Assembly: GCA_902609095.1 (NCBI GenBank)
Contig: CACLQQ010000010.1
Span: forward strand, 1 to 49,290
DNA from: an uncultured Bacteroidota bacterium
GTDB taxonomy: Bacteria; Bacteroidota; Bacteroidia; Chitinophagales; Saprospiraceae
DNA length: 49,290 nucleotides
Direction of reading: 5' to 3'
Program-made: the position numbers and the translations under genes
Notes under the pieces: generated by a model
The model's database searches: none
The model's input: only the letters and a program-made list of their open reading frames with translations
What the model was told of the DNA's origin: nothing
In this document: one piece after another, positions 39,146 to 47,063 of the stretch
Layout of the letters: every line of letters begins with the position of its first letter
How positions within the stretch are numbered: the first letter of the stretch is position 1

Positions 39146-40112
39146 CTAATGATTTAATTCGTATACCTTAATGCTTGTATTATTTCTTCCAAACAGAACT
39201 TTATTTTCATAAAGAAAAATTTTTCTAACAGTTCCAGTTACGTTCAAACCAGAAGTAGTCTGATCTACACAAATGAATGTTCCTTTCTCGCTTCCTATAA
39301 ACACGAAGCCATTATTAGCGGTATACATACCAGTTCTGGCCCTAATCCTTTCGAGATTACCTCTTAGAATAATATCCTTAATATTGTCATTGTTAATGTC
39401 GGTGATTCCAATTGTATTGGTGGGAGCAAACTGAGCCTGAGCCAGTGATGATTTTCGAGTAAATCGTCGATTTTCATCATTCAAAAGTCGAGGCAATAAG
39501 CTTTTTCGAGCTCTCCCTCTTTTCATCGGTCAGCACATTGTCCAGTTGCGCCGTAGAATAAGACTCGTAGTCTACAAAGCTCTTTTTGAGAGTTGGAATT
39601 TGTTCGATTAGTTCATCCCTACTTGCATACGGGAAATTTTGTTCTTGTATATAATAAAAGAGAATAGGATCGACCGATCCATTTTTATCATAATCTCCAT
39701 AATACATAGTCACAGGTTGTTGCGAAGTTGGCTTCATTTGGTTATTAAGGCCAAAATTTCCAGACACAAATCAAGGTCAACATCTCTGTCCAAATCATCA
39801 ACCTCAATGGAATTCCACCAACCAGAAAATTCTTCTTTCAAGAACTCACTTGACCTATCAATAAGTTGTCCATTCTGATTGATAAAAATCTTTATACCCA
39901 TCCATTCTCCAACAATAATTAAATTCCCACTTGAATCTCCATTGACATCCGGCCATCCGGCATCTGTAACCATTCCGATTCGCCTTATATCCTCTGCCAC
40001 GTTAGTTGTTACTTCTTTAAAAAATCCTTGACTATCGTTTTTGAGAATATAACTTCTCGGCACTTCTGCATATCGTCGAGGTACAATTCTACCTCCGACA
40101 AATAAATCGATT
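39146..40112 (-). pseudogene. CRTAC1-type 3' fragment (copy C)
   Basis: Only the C-terminal third (about 320 codons) of a CRTAC1-type gene remains. It reads DLFVGGRIVPRRY and PRSYILKNDSQG near 40104-40030, then an FG-GAP region (DYDKNGSVDPILF, DINNDNIKDIIL) to the tail at 39146. Frameshifts occur near 39760 and 39500, and other breaks lie near 40064. The 5' side stops abruptly at about 40112, where a different gene remnant on the opposite strand begins. The ASPIC/UnbV domain and the first propeller are absent. Confidence 0.82.
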
Positions 40113-40117
40113 TCTAA

Positions 40118-40576
40118 TCAATATTCGTCACCTCAAATGACGCATGGTCACTATTTCTTGAAAAAATGGGAAATCATACAAAAGTTCAGAACGCCCTTAT
40201 GGGAGAAATTGATGCTGCTTTCGCAAATGGAAATCCTGACGAATTTCCAATTCGAAGAATGTTAGCTCTACGAGTAAATGACTATGACAAGTGGCTTGAT
40301 GCCTATGAAAAATATAATTCTAAATATAATAAGCCTGATAGATTAAAATTTGCGGGCAACTTTACTGCTGGAGCCCATCACATGTCGGGTGGGAGGGAAT
40401 GCATTGGTAGTTCAAAGTTTTTAAAGAATTTAAAGGAGCAATAGGTGGTCGTAGTAAATTATTCTCCAAGTACAGTCAAAAGGAAAATTAAATAGATTGG
40501 GATAATTTTTTAAAAACCAATGGGGGAGGTATTCTTGAAAGAAGTTTCTTGAGAATAATGTTAGCTACCTACTAAC
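40118..40576 (+). pseudogene. 5'-truncated, frameshifted remnant of a small secreted (ABM-like) protein gene
   Basis: An open frame with no signal peptide or proper start runs from 40118 (VTSNDAWSLFLEKMGNHTK) through RRMLALRVNDYDKWLDAYEKY to a frameshift near 40425. Beyond it, the +1 frame continues EFKGAIGGRSKLFSKY, then a TAA, then WDNFLKTNGGGILERSF to a stop near 40576. The strand-helix plan resembles the secreted proteins at 33174 and 40793. The 5' end has been lost at the junction with CRTAC1 copy C. Confidence 0.6.
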
Positions 40577-40590
40577 AGACAAATAAAATC

Positions 40591-40618
40591 ACCCTCCCAA
40601 GTGGAGGGTTTTTCTTTT
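40591..40618 (+). terminator. Rho-independent terminator
   Basis: A 7-bp stem, ACCCTCC (40591-40597) with GGAGGGT (40603-40609), has a 5-nt loop and a following TTTTCTTTT tract. It closes the remnant at 40118. Confidence 0.85.
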
Positions 40619-40732
40619 ACACAAATGGCCACAATTTAAATCCGATCTAATCCATTGATATCATTTCCTCAACCCTAAGACCAGTAAAAGGCATTTTAGA
40701 GGTTGTTTGTTTGGGGAAAGTTTGGATAGGTG

Positions 40733-40765
40733 TTTTGTAAGCGCCACTATTTCAACTATCTTATG
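40733..40765 (+). promoter_or_regulatory. Candidate Bacteroidota-type promoter for the 40793 gene
   Basis: TTTTG (40733-40737) and TATCTTATG (40757-40765) are separated by 19 nt, resembling the -33/-7 pattern, about 27 nt upstream of the chosen ATG. It also argues against the upstream in-frame start at 40730. Confidence 0.35.
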
Positions 40766-40792
40766 TGCATTACTAAGCAAAATTTAATTAAA

Positions 40793-41545
40793 ATGAAAAA
40801 ACTATTTTTGTTAGTTTTAATTTTTTGTTCTTTTTTAATGTTTGGTCAAAATGTTGTTGAAGTTGAATACAGACATGTTGAATCTGAACATATAGCTGAA
40901 TTTGAAGCAAAGGAAATAGACTATTGGTCTAAAGTAAAGCAAAATGGTATTGATGAAGGCTATATGTTAGCTTCTGCTTTTTTTAGACTCATCGATGCTG
41001 GTAGAGTTGACGACGAAACTATGCCTACACACGCTTTTGTTCATGTCTACAAAGATTTTGAACAATTAGTAAATTCTCCAAAAATGTGGTCAAATACTGA
41101 GAAAATACTTGGAATGAAACAAAGTCTTGTTTCCACCGATGAAATCTCCGCCACAATGAGGATTCAACGATATAAATTGATAGATGAAATACTGCCATTA
41201 AGAGAATTTAAATATGCGGTTTGGAACTATGCAAAACCAAAAGATCTGAATGGCTTTATTAACGAAAACCTCAAATTATGGAAACCCTATTTCCAGAAAA
41301 AAGTAGGTAAAAACGGTCTTGCTGGATGGGGAATATTAGCGAGAGTTCATCCACAAGGAATGGAACAGTCAAGTGTTCTTACCTATGATCATTACACTGA
41401 TTTAGCAAGCGCAATGCAAGCCCTATCCCCAATGGATTTTGATCAAGCCAGTTTGTCAAAATCTAAAATGTCAGAATATGATCCTGATGGATTTAGATAT
41501 AGAGTTTTACTTGAACTAATCCAAATGCAAGGTAGCGTTGAGTAA
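40793..41545 (+). CDS. Secreted protein of unknown function, two-repeat alpha/beta plan
   Basis: The ATG at 40793 yields a clear signal peptide (MKKLFLLVLIFCSFLMFGQ), giving 250 residues. The mature part seems to hold two ~100-residue halves, VVEVEYRHVESEHIAEFEAKE... and FKYAVWNYAKPKDLNGFINEN.... Each could form a ferredoxin-like or ABM-like unit, as in the protein at 33174. No catalytic motif is recognised. It is intact and flanked by a terminator upstream and a broken gene downstream, so it appears monocistronic. The family call is tentative; intactness and secretion are clear. Confidence 0.75.
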   Translation: MKKLFLLVLIFCSFLMFGQNVVEVEYRHVESEHIAEFEAKEIDYWSKVKQNGIDEGYMLASAFFRLIDAGRVDDETMPTHAFVHVYKDFEQLVNSPKMWSNTEKILGMKQSLVSTDEISATMRIQRYKLIDEILPLREFKYAVWNYAKPKDLNGFINENLKLWKPYFQKKVGKNGLAGWGILARVHPQGMEQSSVLTYDHYTDLASAMQALSPMDFDQASLSKSKMSEYDPDGFRYRVLLELIQMQGSVE

Positions 41546-41788
41546 AATAAAAACTCTTATTATATTAATAAACACCTTAATGTAAGACCCACTATTATTT
41601 TAAGTTTTTTTTATCCTCTTCATTTAGTTCAGGAAGAAAAACAAAGGGTATGGGTTTAAGAAAACAGTCTTTTATAGAAACATGGGGATGGGATTTGGAA
41701 TGTAACTAAGCATCATTACATTTAGCCATCTCTATCTTTTTTATTCTTTATTCGTTTTTCTAAGGTTCAGTTCTGAAATCTGTATTAG

Positions 41789-42117
41789 CTATTCCTTTTC
41801 TCTTAATGCCACAACTGATATTATTAAAAATAACATTAAACATATCACCAATCCCCATATTCTCTAAATGTAGGCACTGGTTCTGCTACTAAACTAACTC
41901 CTGCATTAGGCTGCTGCATACCCTGAATCATCATTCCGTCAGTATCCGATAGCGTCTCTATTACTGGCTCTCCTATACTCCACGATACTGATCCAGACGT
42001 AGTAACTTCATATCCTCCTCCACTACTTAACACTTCCTATGACCTTACTCCACTCACAAGCATAATCAGCATTACAACAGGTAGGATTAATCAGCGAAAG
42101 GTTGATTGGTCTTTCAT
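41789..42117 (-). pseudogene. Small surface-protein gene with IPTL-CTERM-like tail, broken
   Basis: From ATG 42117 the frame reads MKDQSTFR, then TGA (42093-42091), a hydrophobic signal-like segment, then TAG (42039-42037). VLSSGGGYEVTTSGSVSWSI and GEPVIETL...GMQQPN follow, a segment type common in secreted Bacteroidota proteins. The end reads VPTFREYGDW. A frameshift near 41850 then opens LVICLMLFLIISVVALREKE, a membrane helix with a basic tail. The PT-W-helix-basic-tail order resembles IPTL/PEP-CTERM sorting signals. The TAG sits where a Gln before E-V-L is likely (CAG to TAG). About 110 codons in total. Confidence 0.6.
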
Positions 42118-42421
42118 AATTAATCAAATATAAATTTTAACATTATAACCTTTAAAAATTTCTCAAATCAGAGTAGATCATAAGATGCATCAAACTTGCA
42201 GGTACTGCATTTGCCTCAATAGTTTTTCTATTATAATATTTTTATTGATCTGAAGCGATTGTTCAGATTATCTTTTTTCGCCCCCTCCCTTAATATTGAT
42301 TTTCAAAATTTACCCCGTACACTCTTTTTAGATGTGGATTTTTAGAAATATAGAGAACTGATACAGGGAATTGAAGGAAAAACGACAACGTAACCGACAA
42401 CCGGAGGAGTTATAAAAAGAG
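42118..42421. other. Intergenic stretch, nothing recognised
   Basis: About 300 bases lie between the small broken gene and the stem-loop beside tRNA-Gln. A 17-codon tail ending PEEL-stop near 42410 has no readable upstream frame and is not treated as a gene. No repeat or RNA gene was found. Confidence 0.55.
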
Positions 42422-42448
42422 ACAACTCACTGAATATCAATGAGTTGT
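42422..42448 (-). terminator. Terminator stem-loop downstream of tRNA-Gln
   Basis: An 8-bp stem, ACAACTCA (42422-42429) with TGAGTTGT (42441-42448), has an 11-nt loop. On the minus strand it is followed by CTCTTTTTAT, so it suits the tRNA transcript. On the plus strand only TTTG follows. Confidence 0.7.
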
Positions 42449-42461
42449 TTTGTGTTCGTTG

Positions 42462-42532
42462 TTGACCCACTAGGACTCGAACCTAGAACGAAGGTACCAA
42501 AAACCTTTGTGTTGCCATTACACCATGGGTCA
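42462..42532 (-). tRNA. tRNA-Gln (anticodon TTG)
   Basis: The minus strand folds into a full cloverleaf. The acceptor stem is TGACCCA/TGGGTCA, the D stem GGTG/CAC, and the anticodon stem AAGGT/ACCTT around loop TTTTGGT with anticodon TTG. The T arm is CTAGG-TTCGAGT-CCTAG and the discriminator base is A. CCA is not encoded. Confidence 0.95.
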
Positions 42533-42593
42533 GTGCTTTGTAAAATTATAATATTTTCAAATCTGTGTAAAGTAAACACTGATATATTTTAAG

Positions 42594-42621
42594 CTTGCTA
42601 TTGATCATTCATCTATTTTCG
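42594..42621 (+). promoter_or_regulatory. Candidate promoter for the FKBP gene
   Basis: CTTG (42594-42597) and TATTTTCG (42614-42621) are 16 nt apart and 19 nt upstream of the ATG, near the Bacteroidota TTG / TAnnTTTG pattern. Confidence 0.35.
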
Positions 42622-42639
42622 CAGAATAAATACAGATAG

Positions 42640-43290
42640 ATGAAAATACCAACTCTTCTATGTACCTGTTTTGTGGTACTGTTCTCGTCTGATATTCAAG
42701 CACAAACAGATACCATCAGTTATAGCTTAGGTATGAGTGTTGGAGCTCGTATGGCTAATCAAGGTGCTGCTGATGTGGATTATCAATCTTTTTTAGAGGG
42801 CTTAAGGGCTATGCTCGAGAAAAAGGAAACCATGATATCTAAGTCATACAGTGACAGTACCAATTATGTATATTACAAAGATCAAAAGGATAAAATATTT
42901 ACTAAAGTGAAGGAAGAAGGAATTAAATTTTTAGAAGAAAACGGTGAAAGACCAGAGGTAACTACAGCTGAAAGTGGTTTACAATATGAAGTATTAACCC
43001 CTGCCGAGGGACCTAAGCCAAGTGCCACTAATACAGTAACGGTGCATTATGTCGGTCAACTGATCAGCGGAGAGATGTTCGATAGTTCAGTTGATAGGGG
43101 AGAGCCAGCTACGTTCCCATTGAATCGTGTAATAGGAGGTTGGACGGAAGGAGTACAGCTGATGAGCGTAGGTGCGAAGTACAGATTCTATATCCCGCAG
43201 GAATTAGGATATGGTGCAAGAGGTGCAGGTGCTGCCATACCACCTTATAGCACACTTATTTTTGATGTTGAGTTACTTAAGATTAATTAA
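42640..43290 (+). CDS. FKBP-type peptidyl-prolyl cis-trans isomerase, exported
   Basis: The 216-residue protein has a signal peptide ending DIQAQ, an FKBP N-terminal dimerisation-like region (ISYSLGMSVGARMANQ, about 25-105) and an FKBP domain at about 115-215. The domain carries the usual signatures VTVHYVGQL, GEMFDSSVDRGEP, VIGGWTEGVQLM and YIPQELGYG. It should catalyse proline isomerisation in the periplasm (Mip/FkpA-like). It is monocistronic, with a candidate promoter and a weak terminator. Its stop overlaps the 3' end of a convergent broken gene by 4 nt. Confidence 0.95.
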   Translation: MKIPTLLCTCFVVLFSSDIQAQTDTISYSLGMSVGARMANQGAADVDYQSFLEGLRAMLEKKETMISKSYSDSTNYVYYKDQKDKIFTKVKEEGIKFLEENGERPEVTTAESGLQYEVLTPAEGPKPSATNTVTVHYVGQLISGEMFDSSVDRGEPATFPLNRVIGGWTEGVQLMSVGAKYRFYIPQELGYGARGAGAAIPPYSTLIFDVELLKIN

Positions 43291-43697
43291 AAGCTAATCG
43301 TATAGTTATAATCAGAGCTACCTTTTTTGGGGCTTTTTTTATTTGTAGTCATTTCATATTTGATCTGAGTGGATTTTGTCTTGAGCAATTGAAATGTGAT
43401 CCTGAGATTCTTGTGAAATGTAGTTCTTCCTTTACAAACTACTTGGTCCAATTTGAATTTCATTAAATCTACTATTCATTGAGCTTCTTCATCACAACCA
43501 TAGCCGAGAGACATTTTAACTTTAGAACCTGCAACTATTCCTTTATGATTGATATCAATTCTTAAAACAACTACACCTTCTTTTTTATGTTTTAGTGCTC
43601 CTTTTGGATAGATCAGATTACCCTTAATAAATTTTGACAGGGCCTTAGGGCCACCTGGATAATGCGGTCTGACGATGACTCGAGGTGGTTTTTTCAT
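43287..43697 (-). pseudogene. Small TonB C-terminal-domain protein gene, frameshifted
   Basis: ATG 43697 opens 73 codons that match the short TonB-C family of Bacteroidota: YPGGPKALSKFIKGNLIYPK, GVVVLRIDINHKG and GYGCDEEAQ. The frame then hits a stop at 43476-43478. The expected remainder is readable in another frame directly after (LMKFKLDQVVCKGRTTFHKN..., ending SDYNYTISF) to 43287. One frameshift or indel near 43475 therefore splits a protein of about 135 residues. No N-terminal membrane helix is seen. It is convergent with the FKBP gene and overlaps it by 4 nt. Confidence 0.75.
43316..43340 (+). terminator. Weak terminator after the FKBP gene
   Basis: AGCTACC (43316-43322) pairs imperfectly with GGGGCT (43329-43334) across a T6 loop, then a T7 tract follows. 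One bulge and a possible G-T pair weaken the stem. Confidence 0.5.
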
Positions 43698-43833
43698 TTT
43701 TTCTATCTATGGTAAGGTGCTTTAATATTTTTTTAAGATTCAAGTTTGAGGTACGGCTTATCTTTAACGAAGACTCTCATACTTTAATAAAACGTTGGTT
43801 TTTTGTTTTGATAACTAATAAATTCAAAGAATC

Positions 43834-44795
43834 ATGAGAGTATTTTATGTCGTGTTTATCATGTGTGTCTACTCACTACTTGTTGCTCAAGAAGTAGAAA
43901 AAAAATCATTATAAAAAAAAGCGGGAGACAAAACAGAAGATGTTAATGTCTGGGTTGAAAAAGAAAAATTGGTCACCGCTGATGTTACCAAAAATGGAGC
44001 GAGTAATCGTAAGATCAAAATCGTCTTGGACTCTGATACTGATGAAACTGTGTATGAGTGGTATGATGAGGGAGAGGTTCCTCAGGATGTAAAAGAAAAG
44101 TTAGAAAAAGCAGGAGTAGATCTTTAGATATTGAATGTTCCAGAAGGATCATTTACGGAAGAAAAAAAGGATAGCGATAGAGTGGAATGGAGATGGTGAA
44201 ATGCCAGTGGAACTTAAGATTTTTAACGAAAAATATGGGCTTGATTTGTCCGAGTACCTCAGTGAGGACCAGATGGTTGGTAAGAAGAAGGTGGTTACGT
44301 TAGAAAAGCATATGATCGAATCAGATGGAGGGCCAACAATCCGAAAAAAAACTAAGAAAGGAAAACGTTACAGGACAATTACCATTAAGGCTGACGGTAA
44401 TCAAAATGTCATGGAATGGGTTAAGGATCGTGAGTCGAAAGGGAAAGCATAAGACTAATAAGATGAGAATGCATGCCCCTCAAGGAGAAATGATTTTTAT
44501 CAGCGATGAAGATATACAGGTCTCAGATTCATATATAGGGGCGCAGGTAGAACGCTTTAATAAGGGAGCAGTTGTGTTAGATATGATGAAGGATAGTCCA
44601 GCGGATAAGGCAGAACTTGAAAAAGGTGATGTCATCACTAAGATCAATGGAGCTGGAACAAGGTCAATGGATTGATTATTAAACCTATTCAATTACTTTG
44701 AGCCAAATGATAAGGTAGAACTGACGATATTGAGAGATGGAAAAGAAAAAACCCTGAAAATGACCCTTGGTGAAAGACCAGGTTATTTTAGGTAA
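43834..44795 (+). pseudogene. Secreted PDZ-domain protein gene, multiply broken
   Basis: ATG 43834 starts a signal peptide (MRVFYVVFIMCVYSLLVAQ). An in-frame TAA at 43912-43914 lies next to A-rich runs. Reading through gives EDVNVWVEKEKLVTADVTK..., a TAG near 44125 and a frameshift near 44135. A charged linker follows in 44135-44452. After another stop and shift comes a PDZ-like domain (SYIGAQVERFNKGAVV, SPADKAELEKGDVITKING, KVELTILRDGKEKTLKM) that ends at 44795. An intact version would be a secreted PDZ protein of about 320 residues. At least four lesions. Confidence 0.75.
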
Positions 44796-44829
44796 TAAAA
44801 CCACTCAATTAAGCTGAAATGAGGAAGTA

Positions 44830-44854
44830 GCAGATTTGGATCTGCGGTTTTTTT
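44830..44854 (+). terminator. Rho-independent terminator after the PDZ remnant
   Basis: GCAGAT (44830-44835) pairs with ATCTGC (44840-44845) across a TTGG loop, followed by GG and seven T residues. Confidence 0.8.
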
Positions 44855-44912
44855 ATGAATCACTTCCATACCATATATATTTGATCTTTTGTATGAATTT
44901 AACTTTTTATTT

Positions 44913-45197
44913 ATGGCCTCATTTGATAGAGAGTTTTGGTTGAATCTCTTAAGAATGATTGTAAAGATTATTCTCAATGTTATAGGTATAACGCCATCTG
45001 TCACTACCCATAATCAACATGTTGTTACTCATGATGACGGCTGGTCTGTCAAAGGAGCTGGGAACGAACGATATGCCGCCGTATATAGAACTAAGAGTGA
45101 AGCAATAGAGCGAGCAAGAGAGATTGCTATTAATTATGGTTCAGATTTCATTATACACAGATCAGACGAATCCATCAGAGACAGAATGAGCTATTAA
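44913..45197 (+). CDS. DUF2188 protein with N-terminal hydrophobic helix
   Basis: The 94-residue product, from ATG 44913, has a hydrophobic segment at about 8-28 (FWLNLLRMIVKIILNVIG). A DUF2188 domain follows at about 38-94: HDDGWSVKGAGNERYAAVYRTK, then SEAIERAREIA and the closing HRSDESIRDRMSY. DUF2188 is a short domain of unknown function; the helix suggests membrane attachment. An in-frame TTG at 44889 is an alternative start. The stop abuts the stop of the convergent LytTR remnant with no spacer. Intact in a heavily decayed area. Confidence 0.82.
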   Translation: MASFDREFWLNLLRMIVKIILNVIGITPSVTTHNQHVVTHDDGWSVKGAGNERYAAVYRTKSEAIERAREIAINYGSDFIIHRSDESIRDRMSY

Positions 45198-45956
45198 CTA
45201 CTGATCCAACCATGCCTTAAATTCAGCAAGCTTAGATCGAGTGACTATTAAATATTCCTTTATCCAAGGTTTATTAGATTCTAATTTCATCCTATTGTTG
45301 AAGTATGGATGGGCTTTAGAAATAACATTGACATTCACAATTTGAGCACGGTTGATTTGAAAGAAAAATCGTGAGTCCAAAATATTGTTAAGTTCTTCTA
45401 TTGTTTTATTATATGTATAGCGTTGTCCCTCTTTATTGTAGACTAAGGTGACACCATCTTCAGAAGTTACAAAGGCTACTTTATTAGTGTCAATGAATTC
45501 GAAATGATTAGCTCGCTTCATCAGAAATCGTTGCTTTTTTTTGTCCTTCTAACGACTTTAGAAGATGCTAAAATTGATCGATATAATTATTCGGAGAATT
45601 GTTATCAGATATCTTATCGTATTTATTCAGCGCTCGTTCTAATTCATCTTTTTCGATTGGCTTAAGTAGGTAATCGATACTATTAACTTTAAAGGCCTCT
45701 ATGCCGTAGGCGTCATATGCTGTTGTGAATATGATCGGGGTTTCAATAGTAACATGATTAAATATCTCAAAGCTTGATCCATCGGCAAGCTGTATATCCA
45801 TGAAGACCAGATCAACTACGAGAGCACTAGAAAAATGTTTACTGCTACTTTAACCGACTCTATATGATGAGGTAAACTGAATGTCCTATGGTTTTAGCGA
45901 GGAGCTTATTCAAATTTGAAGGCATTCAGTTCGTCCTCTATAATGACTATGTTCAT
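45198..45956 (-). pseudogene. LytTR-type response regulator, broken
   Basis: ATG 45956 begins MNIVIIEDELNAF, a receiver domain start with the acidic pair, and is soon out of frame (TAA after KFE). Further frames give ESVKVAVNIF and DLVFMDIQLADGSSFEIF with the phospho-acceptor Asp, then IIFTTAYDAYGIEAFKVNSIDYLLKPIE to 45568. A frameshift in an A8 run near 45535 precedes the LytTR DNA-binding domain (RFFFQINRAQIVNVN) that ends at 45198. At least four lesions. It lies 4 nt after the LytS-type kinase remnant and would have been its partner. Confidence 0.85.
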
Positions 45957-45960
45957 ATGC

Positions 45961-47011
45961 CTATTTTCTATGAGTGATTAGTGGAAGGACTACTTCGTAA
46001 AAAGAGTCTTTTTCGATAATGTCTATGGGTTTGTCAGTGAAAAATGAAAAGCGTTTAGTAATATTTTTTAAGCCCATAACTGATGATTCTGGTGCTCTTA
46101 TTTTAAGTTGTTTGTTATTGAGCACATGAATTGATTCATCCTCTATGGCTATATTGAAAGTCAATGGCTTCTTGCTACTCATAATATTATGTTTCACTGC
46201 ATTTTCTATTAACAATTGTAAGCTCATTGGTGAGATATGCAATTGATCTGGACTATTGGTAGGATAATTAACACTGAATCCATTGAGAAACCTTTCTTTA
46301 AGCAGGTCAATAAAAATGCCAAGATTATTTAGCTTCTGTTTTAACGGAATAAGACGTTCATCTTGTTGGCTGACCGCCATACGATAGAATTTGGACAGCT
46401 TGCTGAGATATCCCATCGCTTGTTCCTGATCCATAGGAATCAGGTTCATCAGTTTATTTAAATTATTAAACAAAAAATGAGGATTGATCTGTGACCTCAG
46501 ATGATCAAGCTGGGTTTATACATGAGCTAATCTTAGCTCATTTGGTTCCAGCAGTACAGCTCTATAATTATCAAAAAAGTAAATTACTTCATAAGCAAGT
46601 GACACTGCGATGCAGATGAAATATGTTGTGAAAGTCGCAATTTAATAGCTGGGATTACTAAGATCTGTTAATGACGTAAAGTGATTTATCCCCAACACCA
46701 TCAATGTAACACAACCACCAATTACAGGAGTTGATAAAAGTATGAAGAGAAGATGATAAGTAAGTCTTTTTTTGTTTTGCTCCAATAACGGAAATCGTTT
46801 GCGCAGGAAGATCATTATTTCTAAATTGGCAACCCAAAAGGCAGTGGTATAGAGTAATCCTTCCATCATGTCCCACATCCCAGCAATACTTGGTAGGAAC
46901 TGCGGAGCTCTGAAAAAAATGAGCTGAATGAAAAAGGGTGATAACCGGTATGCCAATTATTAAGAATCGAGTATCATCAAAAGCAAGGAATTTATTTCTA
47001 TCTGACTGCAT
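45961..47011 (-). pseudogene. LytS-type (His_kinase) sensor kinase, broken
   Basis: The probable start is ATG 47011 (MQSDRNKFLAFDDTRFLIIG), although an in-frame GTG at 47044 exists. Several membrane helices follow, then the His_kinase signature QINPHFLFNN with its phospho-acceptor His, and an ATPase region with LLIENAVKHN. There are three lesions: a single-base frameshift near 46930-46940, an in-frame TAA at 46642-46644, and an in-frame TAA at 46516-46518 just before the His box. The rest is well preserved. It lies between the dead TonB receptor and the dead LytTR regulator. Confidence 0.87.
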
Positions 47012-47063
47012 CTTCGTAAAAGTGAAGGCAGATACATTATCCACCTCCAGTTAATTTATCTCT

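Noticed and set aside
42350-42415. Short basic tail ending PEEL-stop as a transposase remnant
   Set aside because: Only 17 codons before an upstream stop, with no inverted repeats or other transposase sequence nearby.
46658-47044. 128-codon minus-strand frame as a separate protein
   Set aside because: Only its first ~38 codons match the kinase N-terminus; the rest is the wrong frame after a frameshift.
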